This document shows, piece after piece, positions 45,192 through 55,000 of a stretch of 64,000 nt of DNA. The DNA comes from Bacteroidota bacterium. Lineage in GTDB: Bacteria > Bacteroidota > Bacteroidia > Chitinophagales > Saprospiraceae. The position numbers were made by a program, and so were the translations under genes. How positions within the stretch are numbered: the stretch's first letter is position 1; every line of letters begins with the position of its first letter. The DNA is taken from the NCBI GenBank assembly GCA_963169325.1, contig CAUJEY010000250.1:1-64000 (forward strand), read 5' to 3'. The notes under the pieces are model-generated. The model was not told the origin of the DNA. It searched no databases and saw nothing but the letters and a program-made list of their open reading frames with translations.

Positions 45192-48100
45192 TTAGGCGTC
45201 TTTATTGTTTATTTTTATTTCCAATGCCTCCAGGCGTTCGGAGGAAGCCTTTTTATCCAATTCTGCTTTGACTTGGTTAAGTTCGGCAGCAGAGGCTTTT
45301 TGGTCTATCGCTGTCAACAAAGGTTCCAGGTCTTCCCTTGATACCTTAACAGCCAACTGGTTTGTCAAATTTTCTAATTCTGTTTGATCAACTTTTTGGT
45401 GCAGAAAAGAATATAACCGCTCCAATTCCACTCTGTTTTGATCTATTTGGCGCCCTAGCCGGTCCAGGCCATCTTTACAAACCGCTGCATCTGCTGTGTC
45501 CCAACTTATATGATAAGGAAGGCTGAAGTCTGCGATGATCCGCGGATCGGATACGGTTTTTGTTGTTTCTTTTTTTTGATTGCTGGCGGCACGGCTACTA
45601 TCGTCCTCGTCGGTGACAAGAATTAAAGTTCCACCCTTGGGGATTCCAGCCAAATGTTCTGCTCCGAGTATATCATCAATGAATACATTAAAAGACTCAT
45701 CATTATACAATATTCCATTTTGGTTAATCCTGCTTATTTCTATGATTTTGTATGTAAAATCTAAATTATGTTTTCTGATAATATTATCAAGATTTGCTTG
45801 AGCAGACCATTTAGATTTTCCGATATGTCCCTCCACTCTGTAAAAATCATATCCATCCAGGGTATAGTACAGTGGCCGTACCACTTCACGCCGCCGGCTG
45901 TAACTGGGTCTGTCCGGGTTGTCGGTGGCGTGGTAAGATAAAAGCCGGTCGGCGCTTAGTGTTTTGGCACGGCTATAATTCCAGAAGTGCTGAAGCGATT
46001 CGGGGCTGTCGCTCAGGGGATAATAGAACGGGATAGATTGTTCACTCAACGGATGGCTGTAGTTTTTCCCGGGCGTGATCCGCATTTTACTGAAATCGGT
46101 GTGGTCTACCAGCATCCCATCATCGTCTTCATGGGTACACCAGGCGGGAGTATCGTCGGTTCCGGGGCCGGCATAATCTTCCAGGTAAAAACCTTCGATC
46201 ATTTTAAACAGCCGGCGGTAGTACAGGCGGCACGTCTCGAGCCGGTCGGCATTACCGTTGTAGACAGGCGGTTGGCGGAATGCGTCGCGCAAGGCCGGGT
46301 CAAGTCCGCTGCTGTCGGGCTGATGGGCCGGCCCCAGCAGCAGGTGGCGGTATTGCAGGTTCAGCGTATCGGGTGTAAGCGGTCGTAACTCAGCCATCAG
46401 ATCGATCAGGCCGGAGCGCAGTTCATGGTAAGCGGCAATCAGGTCGCGTAACCAGTCGTAGAAATATTGCGTGTAGTATTTCGTGTCGTCGCCGGAAGCA
46501 TGTGCGTCGTTATAGGTAGTAAAGCGCGTCCATTTTATGGACAAAATACTCAGTTTGTGCCGGAAATGTTCTGCTTTCAGCAAAGGGAAAAGCGCGGGAT
46601 GATACCAGCGAATCGTCAGGTTGACGACTCTTTCCAGTCGTTTGACGGCATCCTCGATGATCGGGCCCCAGGTAATATATAAATCATCGATTGTTTTGAC
46701 TTCCGGGAATTCCGTTTGATCCAGATCGGCGGGATCACATTCTTCGGCGGCGAAAAAGCCGAAGCGGAAAAGCGGAATTTCCGGCAGTTTAATAGCCGGG
46801 TGGAAACAGCGGATCAGGTCCTCATCCGTCAGCAGATCGTCCTCGGGGCTGTAATCTTCCGGGTAAATATAGTCGGCATTGTGTTTTTCCCGCCGGTTGC
46901 ACTGATGGTACAGGTCGAGAATGGCCAGCAGGTCTTCCCGGTTCAGGAGGAGGTAGTGCAGGTGTTTGCCTTCGGGCAACAGGAGCACCACCTTGTCGGT
47001 GATAAAGGGCAATTCATGTTCTTCCGCCGTTTGCGGAGTCAGGGGCCGGGCGTGACCCAAATGGCCGGATGGTTCCAGCAACTCCCAAACCTTATAATGG
47101 CCCCCGTTATCCGGTTTTTGGAAAAATGGATAGGCGGCGGCATTGTGAAAGGTACGACAGTGGGTGAAATGGCGTTTTTCCGGCTCTACAATCAAATGCC
47201 CGTCGGGTGCAACAGCAGTACCCGGAGCTATCGTGAGGCAGTCTTTTTCATCGGAATGCAGTTCCAGTCCGCCGACGATGCCTGTACCGGTCAGGCACAC
47301 TCTTGCCAGGCGAACGCCCGGGCTGTTTTGATCTTCTTCGAGCCATTCCTCGCGTAAATCATCGATTTCCTGATCGATCCGATGAATATCTTTTTTATCG
47401 GCTTTGTGGTCCAGGCCGTCGTCGACGTAAGATTTGTCCGCTTTCAGAACCAAGCCGTCGTCCACGTAAGTTTTGTCGGCTTTCAGTTTCAGTTCATCGT
47501 CCACATAAGTTTTATCGGTCTTCAGTTTCAGTTCATCGTCCACATAAATTTTGTCGGTCTTCTGTTTCAGTTCATCATCCACGTAAGTTTTGTCGGCTTT
47601 CTGTTTCAGTTCATCATCCACATAAATTTTGTCGGTCTTCAGTTTCAGTTCATCATCCACGTAAGTTTTGTCGGCTTTCTGTTTCAGTTCATCATCCACA
47701 TAAGTTTTATCGGTCTTCAGTTTCAGTTCATCATCCACGTAAGTTTTGTCGGCTTTCTGTTTCAGTTCATCGTCCACGTAAACTTTGTCGGCTTTCAGAA
47801 CCAGGCCGTCGTCTACGTAAGTTTTGTCGGTCTTCAGTTTCAGTTCATCGTCCACGTAAACTTTGTCGGCTTTCAGAACCAGGCCGTCGTCTACGTAAGT
47901 TTTGTCGGTCTTCAGTTTCAGTTCATCGTCCACGTAGGATTTGTCGGCTTTCAGAACCAGGCCGTCGTCCACGTAAGTTTTGTCGGTCTTCAGTTTCAGT
48001 TCATCATCCACGTAGGATTTGTCGGTCTTCAGTTTCAGTTCATCGTCCACATAAGTCTTGTCGGCCTTACCGGCGAGATCTGTTTTGTCCGCTTTTTTGC

Positions 48101-49466
48101 CGACTTCCGTTTCAAGGTTGTTGACGCGCGTGTTATCCGCTTTTTGGCTGATTTGCTCTTTCAGGGGTTGCAGGATCGGATTCAGTTCGTCCGGAGTAAT
48201 GGCTGCCTCGGCTTTCGCTTCAATGACATCGAGCCGGGGGGTCAGTTTTTCTTCTGTTTTCCGCACGGCTTCCGCAATCCAGGCCTGCGGCGGATTTTGC
48301 AACAGCAGTTCGATATTTTGCAGGCGCTCCGCCGCGGATTGCCGGAATTGTTTCAGGGCTTCTACGTCTTCTTTGATGCCCGGCAATTCTTCGCGGATAA
48401 TGCGCCGGACGTCGTCAGCCGATATCCCGCCTCCGGGTGGGCGGTTTTCCAGCGCTTCTACCCGGGTAATAAGGTTTTTGATCCGCGCATCGTCGCCGGC
48501 ATTTTGACCGGCCAGGTCTTCAATGTCCTTTTTGATGGGACGCAATTTCCGGTCGATCAGGTCTTCCGCTTCTTTACCGGTAAGGCAGGCTTTAATTTGC
48601 TCCTCCAACGTGGCCATTTTTGCCTGGAGGTTTTTAATCCGGTTATCGTCATTTCGATCCTGCTCCTGCAGGGTTTGTATATCTGCTATTACGGCTTTGA
48701 GGTTTTTATCGATGAGGTTCTGCGCCTCCTCTTTTGTAATATGGTCGCGGATGGCTGCTTTTAGTTCAGTTATATCGGCAAGAATACCGGCGATTTGAAC
48801 TGCCAGTGCGCTATCCTGGTCCTGTAGTTTTTGCAGGGCTTCGTTGACGGGAGTCAGGCCCTCCTCAATAAGTGCCAGCGCTTCGGCGGCAGTGATCCCG
48901 CCGGCATTAATTTTTGCCTCCAGTTCGGCAATTTTTTCATAGACGGCTGCTATGTCCGTGTTATGTTTGCCGCTCAGGTCGCCGAGGTCTTTTACCACTA
49001 GCCCGATATCCTCCCGTACATTGTTTAGGGCACTGAATATATCGTTGACTTGCCGGTTTAGCGGCTCCAGTGCAGCACTGATTTTGCCGTCGACCTCATC
49101 CGGGGTAATAAACGGGAGTTCATTTACTTTTTTGACCAGGTCGTCCAAGTTGGTCCGGATCTTTGCCAGTTTGGCCCGCTCCTCAGCATCGGCAGCAGTA
49201 TTTTTTGCCAATTCGGCATCCAGCGCTGTCAGGGCGCCTACAAGGGCAGCTGTCTGTTGTTGCAAGGCCGTTACCGCTTGCTGAAGCGCCGCGTCATCAT
49301 AGTCGTCCTGCGTCACATATTGATCTATCGAATCTAAAACTTCGGTGAGCAGTTCAAATGCCTGCAATACGTTCGCATGCACAGGGACGCCACTGGGCTT
49401 GTTCATCTGTTCCACCTGCCCGCGAATTTTGGCGAGCAATTCGGAAATCTTGTTGTTGTCCGGCAT
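45192..49466 (-). CDS. eCIS tail-fibre-like protein with coiled-coil stalk
   Basis: 1424 aa; long coiled-coil N-terminus, 17 x 13-aa KxDKxYVDDxLxx repeats, then a globular C-terminal part. Confidence 0.75.
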   Translation of the reverse strand: MPDNNKISELLAKIRGQVEQMNKPSGVPVHANVLQAFELLTEVLDSIDQYVTQDDYDDAALQQAVTALQQQTAALVGALTALDAELAKNTAADAEERAKLAKIRTNLDDLVKKVNELPFITPDEVDGKISAALEPLNRQVNDIFSALNNVREDIGLVVKDLGDLSGKHNTDIAAVYEKIAELEAKINAGGITAAEALALIEEGLTPVNEALQKLQDQDSALAVQIAGILADITELKAAIRDHITKEEAQNLIDKNLKAVIADIQTLQEQDRNDDNRIKNLQAKMATLEEQIKACLTGKEAEDLIDRKLRPIKKDIEDLAGQNAGDDARIKNLITRVEALENRPPGGGISADDVRRIIREELPGIKEDVEALKQFRQSAAERLQNIELLLQNPPQAWIAEAVRKTEEKLTPRLDVIEAKAEAAITPDELNPILQPLKEQISQKADNTRVNNLETEVGKKADKTDLAGKADKTYVDDELKLKTDKSYVDDELKLKTDKTYVDDGLVLKADKSYVDDELKLKTDKTYVDDGLVLKADKVYVDDELKLKTDKTYVDDGLVLKADKVYVDDELKQKADKTYVDDELKLKTDKTYVDDELKQKADKTYVDDELKLKTDKIYVDDELKQKADKTYVDDELKQKTDKIYVDDELKLKTDKTYVDDELKLKADKTYVDDGLVLKADKSYVDDGLDHKADKKDIHRIDQEIDDLREEWLEEDQNSPGVRLARVCLTGTGIVGGLELHSDEKDCLTIAPGTAVAPDGHLIVEPEKRHFTHCRTFHNAAAYPFFQKPDNGGHYKVWELLEPSGHLGHARPLTPQTAEEHELPFITDKVVLLLPEGKHLHYLLLNREDLLAILDLYHQCNRREKHNADYIYPEDYSPEDDLLTDEDLIRCFHPAIKLPEIPLFRFGFFAAEECDPADLDQTEFPEVKTIDDLYITWGPIIEDAVKRLERVVNLTIRWYHPALFPLLKAEHFRHKLSILSIKWTRFTTYNDAHASGDDTKYYTQYFYDWLRDLIAAYHELRSGLIDLMAELRPLTPDTLNLQYRHLLLGPAHQPDSSGLDPALRDAFRQPPVYNGNADRLETCRLYYRRLFKMIEGFYLEDYAGPGTDDTPAWCTHEDDDGMLVDHTDFSKMRITPGKNYSHPLSEQSIPFYYPLSDSPESLQHFWNYSRAKTLSADRLLSYHATDNPDRPSYSRRREVVRPLYYTLDGYDFYRVEGHIGKSKWSAQANLDNIIRKHNLDFTYKIIEISRINQNGILYNDESFNVFIDDILGAEHLAGIPKGGTLILVTDEDDSSRAASNQKKETTKTVSDPRIIADFSLPYHISWDTADAAVCKDGLDRLGRQIDQNRVELERLYSFLHQKVDQTELENLTNQLAVKVSREDLEPLLTAIDQKASAAELNQVKAELDKKASSERLEALEIKINNKDA
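47406..48068 (-). repeat. 17 in-frame copies of a 39-bp repeat in the fibre gene
   Basis: Counted 17 KADK/KTDK-x-YVDD units; 17 x 39 = 663 bp, matching these coordinates. Confidence 0.95.
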
Positions 49467-49522
49467 GGCAATATATTTTTAAGGATTCCGGAAATAATTG
49501 TGTTTTAAAGGGTATCTGCAGG

Positions 49523-52060
49523 TCAGGTCGTTTCAGCCGGCGTTTCCGGCAGACAGGGGTTACTCAGATCGTCGTCATTGATACAGGAGCAGGAACAGGG
49601 GGTGCTATTGAGCCAATCGATGAGTTCATTGGCGGCTTTGGTGACATGGCATTCGTCGGGGGTGCAAAGGGCCTTGGCCTGCATCCAGGCCATGTACCGT
49701 TCTTCGAATTCGCGCATTTTTTCCATTTCCACCCAGCAGAAACGCGCGGCCAGTTCGGCGGGCATTTCCTGGCGGAATATTTGTTCGAAATGCTCCTGAA
49801 ACTGTTTGTTTCCGAATTTTTCCGTCCAGTTGGGTATTACGACGCTCAGCCAACCGGAGTATGGATCGGCCGCCGTCCCTTCCGGGTCGCCCCCCGGTGA
49901 AATCTGAAGGAGGTGGTCGGCGTCATCGTTGGGACGCAGCAGAATGTGCTCCAGGACGTGAAAACCTTCTCCCTGGTCGGCCGGTTTGTAGGAAACAAGG
50001 TCGGTGATATACCGCAGCAGCAAGCGTGCTTCTTCGGCCTTTAAGGGTTCGCTGAACAGTTGCGTTTCGCCATTGATTTTAAACAGTACGGCATATTGCT
50101 CCAGGTCTCTTGGATGATCTCCCACGGACAGGTTTACGGGATTCCAAATCTCCGAATACCATACATCGCGCTTTTCCTGGGCCACCTTTTGGGAGGTAAA
50201 ACGCGCGCTTTTCAGCAGGACACCTCCATAAGGCGCCGTTTCTTTTGGCGGAATAGCTTCGGGTAGCACCTTGAAAACAACCTGGTACTGCAGGATACTT
50301 TTTCTGCCGTGTACCGGCACTACATCCAGGCGGTACAAAGGTTTCGAAAGCAGGGAGTGCGTGGTCCAATCGCCTTTGAGTGCGAGCAGGCGGTGCACCC
50401 GTTTTTTGATACCGGCAACATTTTCCGTATTCCAGATTCGGTGTCCGCGGTAGTTGTAGGCTTTGCCGCGGTCGTGCCCCAAGGCCGGCAATTCGCGCAG
50501 AAAATCGGCTTTACCCTTCAGATAATTGATAAAATCCTGTTGGTAAGGGTTCTCGCCGGCTCTGGTATCCGGACGGAGCAAAGCGACTACATAATCGCTG
50601 AACACCTCGCCGAAACGGGCCAGCAGGTGGTTCAGTGCGCGGTTGTGGCGGTCCTCGCGGATGGCATTGCTTTCGGCTTCATACCTGATTTCAGGGTCAA
50701 TGATGCCGGTCAGTTCCGGGAGGATGTCGAGGCCGGCCGGCCAATATGTCGGGCTTAATTGCAGCGTTTTTGTATCGTTGTTTTCCGTGATACGTTTGGC
50801 GGCATCCGTCGAGAGCAATTGTGAAACGTGCTCCAGTTGAAGCAGGTAAGACGCCAGAATTTGGTCGAAAAAGGCCAGGTAGGCCTTCAATTGTTTGCGC
50901 TTGGCTTTGCGGTCGGCCGGGGCATCCGCGGCCACATCGTTTTCGCCAACGCCGTAGATAGCCGGCAGGTCGTACTCCAGGCTGCGGTACTCGGCAAGGT
51001 CGGGGCGTTCAATGCCAACGGGTGTTTCGAGGCCCCCTGGCGCATCGGAACAGTCGGCCAGCAAATGCAGGAGGCGCAGCGGTTCGCGCAGCGCCGATTC
51101 CGGCATTTCGCGACGATGGCCGTTCTGGGTTACGTATATGTGGGAGTTGTGGAGGTAGATCTCCGCTTTTTTCGGTTGGGCATCCTCATCGAAAACCGTG
51201 TATACTGTTTTGACAGAGAAAGCACTTGCTTCTTGGGGGACCTTAATGCTTAACTCCCGCACGACAACGCCGGGGCCCGTAGCGGCGTTGGTAAGGTCAG
51301 AGTGGTAAAACTCTTTGCGCAACCGGGCCTCATCCACTTCCGCGTCGTCGAGAAAACCGTGATCGAGCAGGGGGCCGTTGTAAATCTGTTCGACCGGGCG
51401 GCCTATCTGCCGCATTTCCCGGAAGGTGTGAAAACGCAAGGCAGGAGTAAGGTGCTGTTGCATACGCCATATAGCGCCGGCAGCCGCTTCTGCTATATTC
51501 TGGCCATCATCTACTTCGAGGTGCAGACAGATGGCTACGGGCAGTTTACCTACAAGTACCACCGGTGTCACATAGTCCTGGCCCAAAAAACGATGAGCGT
51601 TCAGGCGCTGCATCGCCCGTTCCACCACCGGTCGGCATTGGTTTTTGTTGTCGGGGTCGTATTTGTCGTCAAGATCGAGGGTAATTTTAATGAGGCCGTT
51701 GTAGGTATCTGTATTTTTTTCCAACCAGGCATTTTTCACCCCATCCAAATCTATGAGTAGCTTTCGGAAGTCACGGGCGGTTACAGGTGCGGAAGGCAGC
51801 ACCTGAAGCGGGCTAAAAAAACCGGGATCGCCCTTGGCCAGCAGGTCGGCGATGGGAAGTTTACGGGTGCGGTAACCCAGGTCGGTAATTGCGTAACAAA
51901 GCAATTCCAGCAGGGTGATGCCGGGGTCGTGTGCGTTGAAGTCGGTCCATATCTCGGTAGCCAGATTTTCCAGGTGGCTGATGCCTTCGGTACGCAACAA
52001 TTCAAAATCCAGGCTCGGATGGTCCGGACGTGTTTTCGGTATGGTGGGCGTGAGCGTCAT
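49523..52060 (-). CDS. eCIS baseplate protein, Afp12-like
   Basis: 845 aa; WTDFNAHDPGITLLELLCYAITDLGYRTRKLPIADLLA; position after baseplate J. Confidence 0.78.
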   Translation of the reverse strand: MTLTPTIPKTRPDHPSLDFELLRTEGISHLENLATEIWTDFNAHDPGITLLELLCYAITDLGYRTRKLPIADLLAKGDPGFFSPLQVLPSAPVTARDFRKLLIDLDGVKNAWLEKNTDTYNGLIKITLDLDDKYDPDNKNQCRPVVERAMQRLNAHRFLGQDYVTPVVLVGKLPVAICLHLEVDDGQNIAEAAAGAIWRMQQHLTPALRFHTFREMRQIGRPVEQIYNGPLLDHGFLDDAEVDEARLRKEFYHSDLTNAATGPGVVVRELSIKVPQEASAFSVKTVYTVFDEDAQPKKAEIYLHNSHIYVTQNGHRREMPESALREPLRLLHLLADCSDAPGGLETPVGIERPDLAEYRSLEYDLPAIYGVGENDVAADAPADRKAKRKQLKAYLAFFDQILASYLLQLEHVSQLLSTDAAKRITENNDTKTLQLSPTYWPAGLDILPELTGIIDPEIRYEAESNAIREDRHNRALNHLLARFGEVFSDYVVALLRPDTRAGENPYQQDFINYLKGKADFLRELPALGHDRGKAYNYRGHRIWNTENVAGIKKRVHRLLALKGDWTTHSLLSKPLYRLDVVPVHGRKSILQYQVVFKVLPEAIPPKETAPYGGVLLKSARFTSQKVAQEKRDVWYSEIWNPVNLSVGDHPRDLEQYAVLFKINGETQLFSEPLKAEEARLLLRYITDLVSYKPADQGEGFHVLEHILLRPNDDADHLLQISPGGDPEGTAADPYSGWLSVVIPNWTEKFGNKQFQEHFEQIFRQEMPAELAARFCWVEMEKMREFEERYMAWMQAKALCTPDECHVTKAANELIDWLNSTPCSCSCINDDDLSNPCLPETPAETT

Positions 52061-52082
52061 GGTCGCTTATATTTTACTGGCG

Positions 52083-55000
52083 TTATTTGTGTTTTTTCCC
52101 AGGTTTTTTGGGCGATTTCGGTGCGGGTTCGGCGGGTTTTGCGGGTTGATTTTTGCCTGCTTTCGGCTTCGGGGATTGTACCGCTGCGATGGTGGCTGTT
52201 TTTGAGGCGGCGATGTCCGGTTTTCCACCAACAGGGCCTTCCGTTGGCCTCTCGGGCGTATCCGGAACGGGAGTAGGCGAAACCGGCGCAGTGACTGGTT
52301 GTTGGCCGGTTGATATATCTGAAATTACAGGAGTAACTATAATATTTTCCGCATCTGCCGCCAGAATCGAACGTGAAGTGCCCGGGCGGATGTGTTCAGT
52401 GTCAACCTGCGATCCTTCGACCTTGATTATGAATGGTGTTCCGCCCTGCGTTTCACCTTTTATATCAATATAGTCCACATAAGGCCGCTCTTCGATAAAC
52501 TGTATAATGCCGCTGCTGCGCAGAATGCGGCCAAAAACCGGGGGCTTCCCGGAATCATGCAGCCAGGTGCTGATATAGTTGACCAATTCCTTTTTCAATT
52601 GAGCGCTCCTGAATGCCTTGTCTTCACCGTTTTTGAATTCGACATGAACCTCTATGCCCACTTTTTCATACAGCGGATTCAGCACCTTGAGCCGCCCCGA
52701 ATCGATGCTGGCTACGATTATATTGGCCCGGCCGGACAAGAAGTCACGCATTTCTTCCAGATCGCCCCGGGTAAATCGCGGTTCCGGCCAGGGTTCGCCT
52801 TTGCGTTTGTCCAAATTGGGGATCACGGCTACGCTGACGAAGGTAGGGGCAAGGTTGGTTTCCGCTGCTTCGTCGTAGCGTGTATGCGGAATACACTTTG
52901 CCGTGGCAATAGTTGGGAAGCGCTCCAACAGCAGGCGTTCGTAATCCCATACGGTTACCGCCCGGTCTTTGTGGCGCAGGCGCTCGCTGACGCGATAATA
53001 GAATTCGAGGTTATCCGCGGCGTTCTCTGGCAGGCGCCCGCCAAAGGATTCCACGGGCTGCTCCACTGTCTTGACGGCGCTATGGCTAAAGGCCAGCCGA
53101 TTGATCTGCTGTGCCGGCAGGGGCAGGTTCTCCGTTGTGCGTTCGTTTTGATTGTTTTTGAAACGCGCCTGCACGACCTGTGCGCGGATATCGACGATGG
53201 CTGGCAGGGCTTTTACAGTTGAATTATTGCCATCAGATATCGCAGCCACACGTAGCCAGTAGTACTCCGGGTTGAGCATTGTATTTTCCCGCACGATATC
53301 GAACGGGATTTTGATCTGGATCATGCCGCTGCGGGTCAGGCCCCGGGTTTCGTCGTTCAGGATCGATTCTTTTGGGATGCCTGTCCAGGTGTTGTCTTTT
53401 GTCAGGCAAGACCAAAGCATCTCCGGCCGTTCTTTTTCCGGGTCCGTCTCCGTGCCCTCGGCCACCTGAACAAACAGCGACAGGTTGCTGCCGGGCCGGA
53501 GGTCGGAGAGGCCGATGAAAAGGTTGCCGGCGGCCATTTTATCGGGCTTATCCTCAGAAGGGGTGTACGGATAAATTAGTTGAACATCTACATCTTTTAC
53601 AGATGCTGTTTTGGGGCCTAAGTCAACCTTTTTGTGGCCTTTAAACGGAAGCAGGTAAAAATACTGATCGATCTCGTTGCCATCGAGGTCGCGGTTTTCT
53701 TCGCCGGTAATGATTTGAACGGAAGTGTAATCCAGGCTGATGCCATTGGTAGCGGGGGTATAAGGCGGGTTGGGCACAGGCGGCACACTTGCCTGGCCAC
53801 CATCCTCCGGGAATACGACTTTACCTTCTTTACCGGCATTGATGGCGTGCCAGAGGAGGACTTTGGGGTATTCTTTATGGAGGAAATCGCCATTGGTTAG
53901 TGTCAGGCGAATGAAACCGCGCTTTAATGTCGGCGTATATTTATCAAATTCCAGGGTACGTATATCCCGATTTAAATGAAGGCCGCTTGTAAGGATCGAG
54001 AAATTTTCTTTTATCGTTTTTTTACCATCCAGTAAGGACTGATAATTCAAGCGGCCGCAATACAACACTATATCCAAAATAGAAAAAGAGAAGGGCGAAT
54101 TGGGGGTCTCCTTTAGGGACATTTCCCTCAAAGGAACCTTTAAATCGAAAAAGCCAGGATAAACAAAAAAAACTCTGTTAGCATATACATTTGTTTCAAG
54201 CCAGGCATCAGGAATTTTTATTTCATATTTACCTCCGTTATCAGAGCGGTTCAATTCATATATTTCATAGTCTCCGCCTTCATAGTCCTTTCTTAATCCA
54301 ACAACGGCGCCCTCAAGCGGGTTTTTGAAAATATCACTGATTGTTCCGGCAGTGACGTAAAGGACCTCGAGCGGGAATAAGGTAACAGTTATTTCTGAAT
54401 TATCGACAATAGAAATGGTATTATATCCAACCGCATGATAGTTGGGGTGTACAAATGCTATAGCAAGCGGTTCGCCAACCGGCAAATCAGTTATAGTATA
54501 TCTGCCAAAATTATCAGTAACAGCGCTTTCTCTATGGTAGCGCACCATTACTTTTACTCCCTCCAGGGGCAGGTCCTTATCTTCGCCCGGCCTGAATACC
54601 GTTCCGAATATTGCACCTGTAAACGGGCGGGATTTTTTTATCAAACCGGCAAGCATGATAATTCCCTGGCCGCTCAAATCGCTCTCGCTATATGAAGTTT
54701 CAAATCTCACTCCAGCATCTTCATAAATAGCAATAATCATATAGCCCGAATCTGATCCCGGTTTATCCTTTGGTAAAAACATAGTAAACTTACCATCGTC
54801 GTCGGTAAAAACAGTATAGGAAAAATTGTCGCTTCGGCCTTCAACTGCAGAGTGCTTAACGGGCTTGCCTTCTATGTCAATTATTTTACCGACGATTTCA
54901 TGCTCATTTCCGGGATACAAAGTATATATTTCAGGAACCATGGATATTTGATATTCATTTTCAGGCTCCACCTCTACCTCCATTCGTTTAAACCCCGGTT

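Noticed and set aside
47303-48764. Long + strand ORFs (273 aa and 460 aa) opposite the fibre gene
   Set aside because: Low-complexity translations (FVGFQFQFIVHIS..., RPHKFCRSSVSVH...) produced by the 39-bp repeat read antisense; the minus frame is coherent.
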